From: Endozoicomonas elysicola
GTDB lineage: Bacteria > Pseudomonadota > Gammaproteobacteria > Pseudomonadales > Endozoicomonadaceae
Direction of reading: 5' to 3'
Assembly: GCF_000710775.1 (NCBI RefSeq)
Contig: NZ_JOJP01000001.1
Location: 2,968,744 to 3,032,743 of the forward strand
Length of the DNA stretch: 64,000 bases
Below, in pieces: positions 38,919-47,770 of the stretch. The notes under the pieces are model-generated. The model searched no databases and had not been told where the DNA came from. It saw nothing but the letters and a program-made list of their open reading frames with translations. Position numbers and translations under genes: made by a program. Numbering within the stretch: position 1 is the stretch's first letter; every line of letters starts with the position of its first letter.

Positions 38919-38957
38919 TCAGCATCTTTGCATATATTGAGCACGCAAAGATGCTGA
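38919..38957. repeat. Perfect stem-loop between divergent genes
   Basis: TCAGCATCTTTGC (38919-38931) and GCAAAGATGCTGA (38945-38957) form a perfect 13-bp stem, followed by TTACTTTTTC. It lies between the M28 peptidase start and the gene at 39045, where a terminator would not be expected, so it may be an operator or a relic of a lost gene. Confidence 0.6.
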
Positions 38958-39044
38958 TTACTTTTTCTGCGTACCTGTTATAGTGAATTATTGTTGGAAC
39001 TGTGAAGTTGGATCACATAACAGGGATCAGGGACTGATAGCTCT

Positions 39045-39602
39045 ATGAAATGGATAACAATTCTAATAATGGTCATTGGGCTGGTATTGATTGTTTACAG
39101 CGGATCAATGTACATCCAGTCTGGTGAAGTTGCTCAAACTATTCCTTTGGAAATTGCCGGTGATACAGAAGGTACGGTGGAGCTTACTCCGGATATGAGC
39201 CCCGTCCGGGTGATATTGAATACAGAATTTATCAGTCGAACAAAAAGCGAAGCGGTTAGGTTTTACAGTTACACAATCGACATCAAGGATGACCAAAATA
39301 ATGAGGTGCTTTCGCAAAGTGGTGCGCTCACCCTGCGTCGCGAAAGTAAGGATATCCCGGCCAATGAGTTATCCCGTACCCAGCGACGCATTCATTCTAT
39401 CGATGCCTTCTCAATCCCCAGGAAATCAACTTATCACTGGGAAACTGGGCTACTGAATCGCCAGGCCAGGGTCAGTAGCGCTCATCTTGAAATACGGAGG
39501 AATGTTCAAACCGAACTTCCAATGAGCTTATGGTTAGGGCTGGGGTTACTTATTGGTGGAATCTTTTTAGGATTTTTCATCACTAAAAGAGGTGAAGAGT
39601 GA
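39045..39602 (+). CDS. Unknown protein with two membrane helices
   Basis: A 185-residue protein. The N-terminal helix is ITILIMVIGLVLIVYSGSMYI and a C-terminal helix is MSLWLGLGLLIGGIFLGFFI, with a basic end. Between them is a beta-rich domain of about 120 residues (for example PVRVILNTEFISRTKSEAV and RVSSAHLEIRRNV), presumably periplasmic. The family is not recognised. It lies upstream of purE but is separated by 277 bases, so it is likely transcribed on its own. Confidence 0.65.
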   Translation: MKWITILIMVIGLVLIVYSGSMYIQSGEVAQTIPLEIAGDTEGTVELTPDMSPVRVILNTEFISRTKSEAVRFYSYTIDIKDDQNNEVLSQSGALTLRRESKDIPANELSRTQRRIHSIDAFSIPRKSTYHWETGLLNRQARVSSAHLEIRRNVQTELPMSLWLGLGLLIGGIFLGFFITKRGEE

Positions 39603-39879
39603 GCAGGTCTGTTGCCATCATGAGAGCCCATTTCAATATGGCTTAATCATCCAATTATGCGATGGTCTTACTGGTCGGTACCAAAGGTATGCCCTTGATT
39701 ACTGGTATGGAAGAAACTGTTTTTATGGTTCATAAGGGTGCTGCAGTTTAAAGAGTACTCTGTCTGTGAGCCACTGAAGCGTTCTTATGCGCGGGTGCTG
39801 GTCGTGATATGCTCTGTTTTCCCTGAAGTCAAACCTATTATATATGCTATTATTGCCCGCTCAGAATAAAGGAGTGGTT

Positions 39880-40362
39880 ATGACTGTTGGCATTATAATG
39901 GGTTCCAAGTCCGACTGGCCTACGATGCAGCATGCGGCTGAAATGCTCGAAAGATTCGGCATTGACTACGAAACAAGGGTTGTTTCTGCCCATCGCACTC
40001 CACAATTACTGGCTGAATACGCATCGCAAGCGGCTTCTCGTGGCATTAAGGTCATTATTGCCGGGGCAGGGGGGGCAGCACACTTGCCCGGAATGGCGGC
40101 GGCATTTACCAGCCTGCCGGTACTGGGGGTTCCCGTTAAGTCCAAGGCACTGAACGGTATCGATTCCTTATTGTCTATATGCCAAATGCCGAAAGGGGTT
40201 GCTGTGGGCACTCTGGCTATCGGAGAGGCCGGAGCTGCCAATGCTGGCCTGTTGGCGGCGCAGATCCTTGGCTGTCAGCAGCCTGAGTTGCAGGCTAAAA
40301 TTGATGAGTTCAGAACGCAGCAAACTGAAACCGTATTAGCCAATCCAGACCCTGCCGAGTGA
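39880..40362 (+). CDS. purE: N5-carboxyaminoimidazole ribonucleotide mutase PurE
   Basis: A 160-residue class I PurE. It opens [16 protein letters not shown], with SAHRTPQLL and the glycine-rich [13 protein letters not shown] motif of the active site. It moves the carboxyl group of N5-CAIR to form CAIR in purine synthesis. ATG 39880 is chosen because AAAGGAG precedes it; the in-frame ATG at 39844 has no counterpart in the family. purK follows after 12 bases. Confidence 0.96.
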   Translation: MTVGIIMGSKSDWPTMQHAAEMLERFGIDYETRVVSAHRTPQLLAEYASQAASRGIKVIIAGAGGAAHLPGMAAAFTSLPVLGVPVKSKALNGIDSLLSICQMPKGVAVGTLAIGEAGAANAGLLAAQILGCQQPELQAKIDEFRTQQTETVLANPDPAE

Positions 40363-40374
40363 TATGAGAGCAGT

Positions 40375-41523
40375 ATGAACATTCTAGTGTTAGGTGCCGG
40401 CCAGCTTGCACGTATGATGAGCCTTGCGGGAGCACCGCTGAACATCAATATCATTTCATATGATGTTGGCTCCAGACAGTTAATGCATCCTTTAACGCTC
40501 GATGTCAGAGACCAGAGCTTGTCGGATGCCATTGCTGAGTGTGATGCCATTACCGCTGAGTTTGAGCATATTCCCGATGATGTACTCACCCTGTGTGCGG
40601 CTTCCGGGAAGTTTTACCCGGGTAAACAGGCCATTAAAGCCGGTGGTGACCGCAGCATAGAGAAAGCGTTGCTGGATAAAACCGGTGTACCCTGTGCACC
40701 CTACCAGCTGATCACTGAGCGCTCCCACCTGGACAGTGCCATTGAGAGTCTGGGTCTGCCTCTGGTGATTAAAACCTGTCAGGCGGGTTATGATGGTAAG
40801 GGTCAGTGGCGGGTCAAGGCCGACAGCAATGTTGAGCAGATCTGGTCGGAAATGTCGGACTTTCTGGCTGCTGGCAGCGCTGACGCACCACATTCCATTA
40901 TCGCTGAAAAAATGATTCCCTTTCAACGAGAGGTGTCTGTTATTGGCGTCCGGGATAAAGCTGGCAATATGGCCATTTATCCGGTTACTGAGAATGAGCA
41001 TAACGGTGGTGTGTTGACGTTGTCTCTGGCGAAGGCCATTTCTACCGATATTCATCAGCAGGCAGTGGATGCCTTCAGTAAACTGGCTTCGGAAATGGAC
41101 TATGTCGGGGTGCTGGCTATCGAGTTTTTTGATGTGGGCGGCAAGCTGATGGTTAATGAGATTGCCCCTCGTGTTCATAACTCCGGTCATTGGACACAGC
41201 AAGGCACTTTATGCAGCCAGTTTGAAAATCATCTGCGAGCGGTTGCTGGTCTGCCTCTGGGTACAACGGAAGCACTCGGGCCAAGTGCCATGATTAACGT
41301 ACTTGGTCAGCCAGATATTCCCGCTGATGTATTATCGGTTTCCAATGTCACCAGCCATTGGTATGGCAAAACCCAGCGCCCTGGTCGTAAAATGGGCCAT
41401 ATCAATGTGGTGGCTGAGTCGGAAGAGGCGCTGGGGGAAAAGCTTACGGCACTGACCGCATTTTTGTCTGAAGAAGACTATCCAGGTGTTGCCCGGCGTG
41501 GCAGAGAACTTGTGCAAGACTGA
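40375..41523 (+). CDS. purK: N5-carboxyaminoimidazole ribonucleotide synthase PurK
   Basis: A 382-residue ATP-grasp ligase that makes N5-CAIR from AIR, bicarbonate and ATP, handing it to PurE. It shows MNILVLGAGQLARMM, the ATP-grasp segments VIKTCQAGYDGKGQW and IAEKMIPFQREVSVIGVR, and the metal site NEIAPRVHNSGHWT. It forms a two-gene operon with purE, ended by a clear terminator. Confidence 0.97.
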   Translation: MNILVLGAGQLARMMSLAGAPLNINIISYDVGSRQLMHPLTLDVRDQSLSDAIAECDAITAEFEHIPDDVLTLCAASGKFYPGKQAIKAGGDRSIEKALLDKTGVPCAPYQLITERSHLDSAIESLGLPLVIKTCQAGYDGKGQWRVKADSNVEQIWSEMSDFLAAGSADAPHSIIAEKMIPFQREVSVIGVRDKAGNMAIYPVTENEHNGGVLTLSLAKAISTDIHQQAVDAFSKLASEMDYVGVLAIEFFDVGGKLMVNEIAPRVHNSGHWTQQGTLCSQFENHLRAVAGLPLGTTEALGPSAMINVLGQPDIPADVLSVSNVTSHWYGKTQRPGRKMGHINVVAESEEALGEKLTALTAFLSEEDYPGVARRGRELVQD

Positions 41524-41547
41524 TTACGAGCCATTCCATTTTAACCG

Positions 41548-41588
41548 GGCTGATGTGACTGATTAAGTTTGTTGCATCAGCCTTTTTT
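41548..41588 (+). terminator. Rho-independent terminator after purEK
   Basis: GGCTGATG and CATCAGCC form a perfect eight-bp stem over a 19-base loop, running into six T residues. Confidence 0.85.
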
Positions 41589-41701
41589 GTTGTTTTTTCA
41601 AACAACAATCTATAAACCTGATCTGGATCATGCTTGAAAAATAACCACATCTCATAGAATCGCTGCCTGCAAATTAATTGTCTGGTTGTTCAGGTTTTTT
41701 G

Positions 41702-43264
41702 ATGATGGGTATTTTTTCGCCAAAAGCGCTTGCTCTTGCGGTAGCCGCTTCTCTTTTTTCTTGTGCTACGCAGGCGGAAGTTAAAGAAGTGACACTCCTC
41801 CATACCAATGATATCGAGAGTGTTTATGAACCAGTGGATGCATTCTGGGATGATAATATTTCCAGAATTGGTGGTATCCCTTACCTTGCCAGTCTGATTG
41901 AAGATGTTCGTGAAGACGAGGAAATCTCGTTTCTGCTGGATGCCGGTGATATTTACACAGGCTCGCTCTCTAAAAAGACCAAGGGTGCGCTGGCCTACGA
42001 TCTTTATACCGCCATGGGCTACGATGTTATTACCCTGGGTAATCATGAATTTGAATACGGCTGGCAGGCATTGCGTGACACCATGCCACGTGCTGGTTTT
42101 CCAGTGCTGAATGCCAATATTATTTATGAAGGAACGGATATTACTCTGGCGCAGCCCTATACCATTCTGGAAAAAGACGGTATCAAAATAGGTGTTGTTG
42201 GTGTCATGGGTATTGATGCGTTTTACAACACCATGTGGAAAGGCAACCGTAAAGGGCTGACCATCCTTGATCCAACCGAAACCGCTCAGGAGTGGGTTGA
42301 TAAGCTGCGCCCTGAGGTGGACATCATGGTCGTCCTGACCCATCAGAACCGTACCGCTCCAATGCAGACGGATAAAGAAGCCGATCCGGAAGTGCAGCGT
42401 GGTTTTGATGAAGATTATGCCATGGCGGGCAAGCTGAAAGGGGTCGACGTCATTTTTGGTGGTCACTCTGATAATGGATTGTGGGAACCGGTGGTGCATC
42501 CAGAAACCGGAACCGTTATCGGGTTAACCTTTGGTCAGGGTAAATACCTGGGCTATACCCGCTTTGAAGTGGATACGGAGACCCGGAAGGTAACATTAAA
42601 GGAAGGCAAGCTGATCCCGGTAGCGTCGGATAAGCTGGATCGTGATGAAAAGACCAGTGACTTGATTGCAACTGCCCGCAAGCAATATCCGGAGTTGAGC
42701 CAGAAGATTGCGACCATCAATGATGTAGCTTTCCGTCGCTATTACCGTGAATCCAATATTGGCAATCTGGTCGCTGATATGATGCGTGAAGAGGCTGGTT
42801 CCGATATTGCCATGATGAGCTCAGGCAGTATTCGAGTGGATTTGAACAAAGGGCCTGTGACGGTTGAGAATGTCACCAACGTGTTCCCATTTACTGACAC
42901 TCTGAACGTGGTGAAAATTTCCGGTAAGCAGCTGGATGAGTTACTGGAGTACAGCTATACACTACCTTATGGTTTGGCACAGTTTTCCGGTATCGAAGCC
43001 CGTTATGACAGTCAGCGCCCGGAAGGTGATCGTTTGTTGTCTCTGACCGTTAATGGTAAGCCTGTGAATATTAATGAGAAGTATACACTGGCTACCTATT
43101 CTTATGCCGCCAGCGGTGGTGATGGTTACACGATGCTGGGTAAAGGAGAAATGCTGAAGAAAGGTGAGTCCATTACGCAGGTGCTCATTGACTCATTCCG
43201 TGAAAAGAAGAACATTGTCGTACCTGAACTGGGCCGACAGGTGGATGTGAACCGCAAGTCATAA
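41702..43264 (+). CDS. Secreted 5'-nucleotidase/UshA-type metallophosphatase
   Basis: About 520 residues. The signal peptide FSPKALALAVAASLFSCATQA precedes the mature enzyme. The calcineurin-like domain shows TLLHTNDIES, DAGDIYTGS, LGNHEFEYG, VVLTHQN and GGHSDN; the C-terminal 5'-nucleotidase domain has ESNIGNLVADMM and a late ASGGDGYTML. In place of the usual HTNDxHG the first metal motif reads HTNDIES, so a normal metal-binding His is replaced by Glu. It probably frees phosphate from extracellular nucleotides in the periplasm. The start is placed at the paired ATG 41702/41705; the Shine-Dalgarno is poor. Confidence 0.86.
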   Translation: MMGIFSPKALALAVAASLFSCATQAEVKEVTLLHTNDIESVYEPVDAFWDDNISRIGGIPYLASLIEDVREDEEISFLLDAGDIYTGSLSKKTKGALAYDLYTAMGYDVITLGNHEFEYGWQALRDTMPRAGFPVLNANIIYEGTDITLAQPYTILEKDGIKIGVVGVMGIDAFYNTMWKGNRKGLTILDPTETAQEWVDKLRPEVDIMVVLTHQNRTAPMQTDKEADPEVQRGFDEDYAMAGKLKGVDVIFGGHSDNGLWEPVVHPETGTVIGLTFGQGKYLGYTRFEVDTETRKVTLKEGKLIPVASDKLDRDEKTSDLIATARKQYPELSQKIATINDVAFRRYYRESNIGNLVADMMREEAGSDIAMMSSGSIRVDLNKGPVTVENVTNVFPFTDTLNVVKISGKQLDELLEYSYTLPYGLAQFSGIEARYDSQRPEGDRLLSLTVNGKPVNINEKYTLATYSYAASGGDGYTMLGKGEMLKKGESITQVLIDSFREKKNIVVPELGRQVDVNRKS

Positions 43265-43306
43265 TGTTTAGTCGACACCAGTAACGGTTCGATGCATAGG
43301 TAAACC

Positions 43307-43332
43307 AGGCCCCGTTTTTACGGGGCCTTTTT
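43307..43332 (+). terminator. Rho-independent terminator after the 5'-nucleotidase gene
   Basis: AGGCCCCG pairs with CGGGGCCT across TTTTTA, followed by five T residues. Confidence 0.93.
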
Positions 43333-43448
43333 GTAGCACAGCATTTAGTAAATCGGTACCCCGTATGCATATCTCTGGCCAATCAGCAGTCACCAGTGGT
43401 ATGTATAATATCTACGATCTGGTAACAGCGAAAATATTAAGGTACTTA

Positions 43449-44165
43449 ATGGGGACGGATTTACTGTTAGGTTTGATTTCATTGATAACATCGCTGATAG
43501 CCGCAATCGTCGGGCTAGGTGGTGGTATGATGTTGATCGCCCTCTTGCCACTGTTTCTTGCCGCTCCAGTCATTATACCCATTCATGCGATTGCCCAGAT
43601 TGCCAGTAATAGCTCACGGGTTGCCTTTGCTGTTAAGGATGTTCGCTGGACTTATTTTCTTCCCTTTTTTATTGGATCACTGATTGGTGCCTTTTTATTT
43701 GGCTTTCTGCTTTTCAATATTTCAACTGATTACATTCCCCTGGGCATTGGTCTTTATATTTTGCTTAAGCTGTGGTGCAAGCCATTTGTCCAGAATATTG
43801 AAAAGTATGAAAACCCTTATCTGATCGGTTTTCTGCAAAGTGGTTTAGGAGTGATTGTGGGGGCAACGGGTCCTCTGACCTTAAGTTATCTGGCAAGTAA
43901 GTTATCAGACAGGAATCAGATCATTGCGACCAGTGCGTTATTCATGACCTTCAGCCATTTGGCCAAAATTCCCATTTTTGGGATGATTGGGGTTTCTTTA
44001 TGGGACTATAAAGAGACTGTATTGATAATGGTCATCGGCTCTGTGATGGGTTCCTGGTTGGGTACTAAAATCCGGATCAGGATCGATAATGATAAATTGC
44101 TGCTGGCTATCCAGTGGCTTTTGACAGTTCTGGCTATCAATATGATTGCCAGAACTATTATCTGA
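43449..44165 (+). CDS. TauE/SafE family membrane transporter
   Basis: About 238 residues, nearly all in membrane helices, with the family glycine motif AIVGLGGGMML near the N-terminus and a second related motif in VIVGATGPLTLSYL half way, reflecting the internal repeat. The family exports sulfite, sulfoacetate and other organic anions; the substrate here is unknown. ATG 43449 follows AAGG at six bases; an upstream ATG at 43365 would add 28 polar residues not seen in relatives. It converges on yjeH, whose stop is 27 bases away. Confidence 0.85.
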   Translation: MGTDLLLGLISLITSLIAAIVGLGGGMMLIALLPLFLAAPVIIPIHAIAQIASNSSRVAFAVKDVRWTYFLPFFIGSLIGAFLFGFLLFNISTDYIPLGIGLYILLKLWCKPFVQNIEKYENPYLIGFLQSGLGVIVGATGPLTLSYLASKLSDRNQIIATSALFMTFSHLAKIPIFGMIGVSLWDYKETVLIMVIGSVMGSWLGTKIRIRIDNDKLLLAIQWLLTVLAINMIARTII

Positions 44166-44192
44166 GGAACCGGGGGCGGGCTCAAACGTTTC

Positions 44193-45443
44193 TTAAAGCG
44201 GGGAGTAGCCCGGTTTTAACTTCTTTTGCTGCTGAAACCAGAGAAACGGTGCAGCAATAATCAGTAAGCCAATGGCATAGCCCATTTTCCAGCCCAAGCC
44301 TGCGGCCAGCATCAGGCAAAACAGGCAGCCGAGAATCGTCAACCAGTGATATTTCCCAGGCAGCAACTTGAATGATGCAATCATGGAGGCAAAGTAGATA
44401 ATGACGAATACGCCGTTCACCCAGGAGACCAGATCCTCTAGATTCTGATCGGTATAGTGAGTGGTAATCAGGACGGCAGCCATAATACTCAGCAGTGTGA
44501 CCAGTGCCCGCTCTGAAACACCATGACGGTTCTGTCTACTGAACCAGGTGGGTAATATGCTTTCATTGCTGAAACTCCAGATCAGGCGGGTAAGGCTGGC
44601 GGTATACACGTTGACTGCTGCAATACCACCGGCAATCCCCAGAATACCAATAACCTGGGTTCCCATGCCGCCCAGTAACACATCAAAGACGCCGGTCATG
44701 GCCAGTGGTGTATCGGTAGGAATAGCCAGAATCAGCCAGGCACAGGCCAGATAGATACAGCCAACAATAGTAACGCCGATCATGATGGCGGGTTTAAGGT
44801 CTTTTTCCGGATTTTTAAAATCACCCGCCAGATGTGCCATGGCCTCAATACCGATAAAGCTCCAGAAAGCAATACCGGCTGCTTTCCATAGGGCGCTGCT
44901 ATCGATAACACTTTTTACTGGCTTAACGGGAACATCAACCGTGCCCCATGAGAACAGCATCAGAAGTAATACGGCAACAATAGAGAAGGTAAGGCCCAGC
45001 TGCAGGCTGGCTGCAATATGGATTCCCCTGAAATTCAGTGCATACAGGAGTAACAGAAAACCCAGTTGAACCAGCAGTGCCATGGAGTCAGGCACTATGA
45101 ACAGGGCATCAATGAACTGGTAAGTCATAATAATGGCTGCCGTAGCACCCAGAGGAACGGCAAACATGAAGATAATGCCGATAGTTTTGCCTGCTATTGA
45201 ACCAAAGGCTTTTTCCACGAAATAGGCAGGTCCGGCTGCATGAGGGAAACGACTGGCCAGACTGGCAAACACCAGTGCTACCGGGATAATCGTCAGGGTC
45301 AGCAGGCCCCAAGCCCAAAGTGCCCCATAGCCCGCCAGTTCAATAGTAAGCTGAGGAAGAATAAATACGCTGGTACCCAGCAAGGTGGTAGCGAGAAGAC
45401 CTGCTCCCTGCCAGCGACCAATACCTGATGTTTTGTTATGCAC
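44193..45443 (-). CDS. yjeH: APC-family amino-acid exporter, YjeH-like
   Basis: A 416-residue permease with about 12 membrane helices. The N-terminal GAGLLATTLLGTSVFILPQL and the internal FWSFIGIEAMAHLAGDFKNPEKDL closely resemble E. coli YjeH, which exports methionine and branched-chain amino acids. The GTG start lies 173 bases from a divergent Lrp-type regulator, which is a common arrangement for amino-acid-responsive exporters and supports the role. Confidence 0.88.
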   Translation of the reverse strand: MHNKTSGIGRWQGAGLLATTLLGTSVFILPQLTIELAGYGALWAWGLLTLTIIPVALVFASLASRFPHAAGPAYFVEKAFGSIAGKTIGIIFMFAVPLGATAAIIMTYQFIDALFIVPDSMALLVQLGFLLLLYALNFRGIHIAASLQLGLTFSIVAVLLLMLFSWGTVDVPVKPVKSVIDSSALWKAAGIAFWSFIGIEAMAHLAGDFKNPEKDLKPAIMIGVTIVGCIYLACAWLILAIPTDTPLAMTGVFDVLLGGMGTQVIGILGIAGGIAAVNVYTASLTRLIWSFSNESILPTWFSRQNRHGVSERALVTLLSIMAAVLITTHYTDQNLEDLVSWVNGVFVIIYFASMIASFKLLPGKYHWLTILGCLFCLMLAAGLGWKMGYAIGLLIIAAPFLWFQQQKKLKPGYSPL

Positions 45444-45616
45444 TCTTGTTTCTACCTCTGGGACATCGCTGTCATTTCTTTATTTACCAATGGGTTACGG
45501 CTTTTACTATAGAGTAGATTGACTTAACATTCTGTCGAACATTTCCCTCATTTGGCGGTATATTCCGGCAATTTGACGGGTATGTTTCCGTTTGACAACA
45601 AATCGTCGGGGGTTGT

Positions 45617-46042
45617 TTGGATAAGTTTGATCGAGCCATTATTGCGGAGTTAAAGAAAAACGCCCGGGCCAGCGTCTCTGCAATTGCCGAGTCTGTTAAC
45701 CTTTCACGCTCTTCAGTCTCTGAACGAATAAAGAAACTTGAGCAGAAAAAGATTATCCGGGGTTATCAGGTGTTACTGACCGAGTCTCAGAAAGAAGGGG
45801 TCTCTGTCTATTTTGAAGTAAAGCATCGTTGTGCACGATGTTCGGAAGTGATTCCCCATTTTCGAGATATCCCTGAAATTATTACCTGTCATGGTATCTC
45901 CGGAGAGATGGATCTGATGGTTCATGTCAAAGCTGACAGTATGCGTCGCATTCATGAAATCCGTGAAACGCTGGATGGTCTTGACGATATTGTTAAGATC
46001 AGAACTCATGTAGTAATGAGTGAGTGGATTGACAACCGGTGA
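45617..46042 (+). CDS. Lrp/AsnC family transcriptional regulator
   Basis: A 141-residue regulator. Its N-terminal helix-turn-helix (DRAIIAELKKNARASVSAIA...LSRSSVSERIKKLE) is followed by a RAM ligand-binding domain (about 65-140). Inside the latter CARCSEV holds a Cys pair. TTG is the start; GGGGGT lies just upstream at short spacing. It is divergent from yjeH and probably senses an amino acid to control that exporter. An inserted palindromic element begins five bases after its stop. Confidence 0.9.
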   Translation: MDKFDRAIIAELKKNARASVSAIAESVNLSRSSVSERIKKLEQKKIIRGYQVLLTESQKEGVSVYFEVKHRCARCSEVIPHFRDIPEIITCHGISGEMDLMVHVKADSMRRIHEIRETLDGLDDIVKIRTHVVMSEWIDNR

Positions 46043-46047
46043 GAGTA

Positions 46048-46208
46048 ATACCAATTCCGCCTTCTAAATATGATGTCGAGCAAGCCATTTTGAACTGCTG
46101 GGCAAGGCGGAATGACAAGTAATAGCATGGCTATTGCGAGGAATTTCAACGAAGATCCAGCGGTTCAAAATGGTTGCGCAGGTCATGTTTAGAAGGTGAA
46201 ATTGGTAT
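46048..46208. mobile_element. MITE-like 161-bp palindromic element
   Basis: Nearly the whole 161 bases form one inverted repeat centred at 46128 (AATAGC-ATG-GCTATT). The ends ATACCAATT and AATTGGTAT are perfect and the arms of about 53 bases agree at roughly four in five positions, sharing TTCTAAA and CCATTTTGAAC. No coding capacity. TA dinucleotides bound the CCAATT/AATTGG ends. It fills the gap between the Lrp-type gene stop (46042) and the AraC-type gene start (46214). Confidence 0.8.
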
Positions 46209-46213
46209 AATGT

Positions 46214-47056
46214 ATGGCTGGTAAAGAGATTGAGCAGTTCCAGCTTGCGGTTGAAGAGCCTGTTCTGATTACCCGGGTTGATCAACAGAACCGGGATGCA
46301 TTTCAGCGCAAACCACACCGCCATGATTACTTTAAAGTAATCTGGACGGAAGAGGGGGAAGGGGTTCACTGCATTGATTTTACCGAGTACCCCCTGCGCC
46401 CGAAAACACTCTATCTGATTGCGCCGGGGCAGGTGCATCAGATTACTACTCCTCCGGACCTGATGTATATTTTGTCCTTTCAGATGGACTTTATCGGAGC
46501 GGGTTACCGTAATCAGCTGTTATTGCAGGAAGCTTTCGCCACCTTCAGCCTTGAGCGGGCCTGTATTTCTCTTGATGCTGATGGCTATCGCCACCTCGAC
46601 TACCTCGGTGAGATGATGGAATATGAACTGAGGCGGTCAACTACCGACTGGGATTTTCTGGAATCACTGCTGACGGCTTTTCTGCACTACCTGACCCGTT
46701 ATTTACCCGACAATAACCCGGAGTCTGTCTATTTCGACCCCCGGGTGATGAAGCTATTTGAACTGATTGAAAGGAATTACCGCGAGCAGCGACACAACGA
46801 TTTCTACGGCCATGAAATCGGGTTAACGCCAAAGCGGCTGAATGAGTTAACCCGGCAGTATGTGGGGAAAACAGTCACCCAGTTGATACACGAAAGGGTG
46901 ATGGTGGCATCCTGTCGTGACCTGGCCTTTACCACCAAAACCATTCAGGAAATTGCCTTTGAGCTGGGTTACGAAGATACCAGTTACTTTTGCCGTTTTT
47001 TTCGCCGGGAGATAGGGGTGTCGCCCAAGCAGTTTCGCAGCCAGATGTTTGCCTAG
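46214..47056 (+). CDS. AraC family transcriptional regulator
   Basis: A 280-residue regulator. The N-terminal cupin-like domain includes HRHDYFKVIWTEEGEG and YLIAPGQVHQI. The C-terminal DNA-binding domain has two helix-turn-helix units, with LTPKRLNELTRQYVGKTVTQ and IQEIAFELGYEDTSYFCRFF. The target genes are unknown. The first codons follow the palindromic element by five bases; there is no good Shine-Dalgarno, so the native start may lie slightly further in or the element may have altered expression. A palindromic repeat follows the stop. Confidence 0.9.
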   Translation: MAGKEIEQFQLAVEEPVLITRVDQQNRDAFQRKPHRHDYFKVIWTEEGEGVHCIDFTEYPLRPKTLYLIAPGQVHQITTPPDLMYILSFQMDFIGAGYRNQLLLQEAFATFSLERACISLDADGYRHLDYLGEMMEYELRRSTTDWDFLESLLTAFLHYLTRYLPDNNPESVYFDPRVMKLFELIERNYREQRHNDFYGHEIGLTPKRLNELTRQYVGKTVTQLIHERVMVASCRDLAFTTKTIQEIAFELGYEDTSYFCRFFRREIGVSPKQFRSQMFA

Positions 47057-47065
47057 ATTATGTTT

Positions 47066-47122
47066 ACCACAAAGGCACAGAAAAAAGACAAGCTCTTTTT
47101 TGTGTCTCTGCGCCTCTGTGGT
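47066..47122. repeat. Dispersed palindromic repeat, CCACAGAG family, copy 2
   Basis: ACCACAAAGGCACAGA and TCTGCGCCTCTGTGGT are complementary with few mismatches around a T-rich centre. It lies between the stop of the AraC-type gene and the convergent reductase gene, and could end transcription from both sides. Confidence 0.75.
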
Positions 47123-47153
47123 GAAAAGAAACAGACTGCTATTTCAAGTAGTT

Positions 47154-47690
47154 CTAAACTCTTACACGACGGTAATGGCTTTTTACCAGACTGCCCAGCA
47201 GAACCTCGGTTTTCTGGTGTTCAAAAGTCAGTGATTGCTCCAATCGGGCAAACAATGGAATACCTTCACCCAATAGAATCGGCACAGTGGTGATGGTCAT
47301 CTCATCAATCAAGTCATACTGGAGAAACTGCTGAATAGTTGCACCGCCATCAATATAGAGATTTTTTAACCCCCTGGCATTCAGAACCGAAATAATCTCT
47401 TCGGGTGTGCCTTGGATCAGTGAGGCTTTGTCGTCAAAGCCTGCCGGCACCACTTCAAGTGAGTTGCTGGCCACATAAACCGGTTTTGAGTAAGGCCAGT
47501 CGCCGTCAAAGCTCAACACCGTTTCAAATGTGTTGCGCCCCATCACCAGCGCATCAACCGTTTCCATAAAGTCGGCAAAGCCAAAATCGGAACCATCAGG
47601 GTTCGGTATTGAGTGAAGCCAGTCCAGACCACCATTTTTGTCGGCAATAAACCCGTCGAGGCTGGTGGCTATATATACGCGATTGGACAT
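47154..47690 (-). CDS. Dihydrofolate reductase family (RibD C-terminal type) protein
   Basis: A 178-residue protein with YIATSLDGFIADKNGGLDWL at the N-terminus, ALVMGRNTFE, LKNLYIDGGATIQQFL and PILLGEGIPLF. This is the DHFR-like fold of YwjB/YyaP-type reductases, which bind NADPH. The real substrate of most members is unknown. It is convergent with the AraC-type gene and divergent from a TetR-type gene 80 bases away. Confidence 0.88.
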   Translation of the reverse strand: MSNRVYIATSLDGFIADKNGGLDWLHSIPNPDGSDFGFADFMETVDALVMGRNTFETVLSFDGDWPYSKPVYVASNSLEVVPAGFDDKASLIQGTPEEIISVLNARGLKNLYIDGGATIQQFLQYDLIDEMTITTVPILLGEGIPLFARLEQSLTFEHQKTEVLLGSLVKSHYRRVRV

Positions 47691-47770
47691 ATTACAACTC
47701 GAGTTTCAGTGATGTTGATAGATAAATTCTACGGTGTAGAATTATGGCGTCAGTCTAGTGAGATCAGCAA

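Noticed and set aside
46206-46211. Perfect TATAAT at the end of the palindromic element as a promoter for the AraC-type gene.
   Set aside because: Transcription would begin after the ATG at 46214 and no -35 box is found at the right distance.
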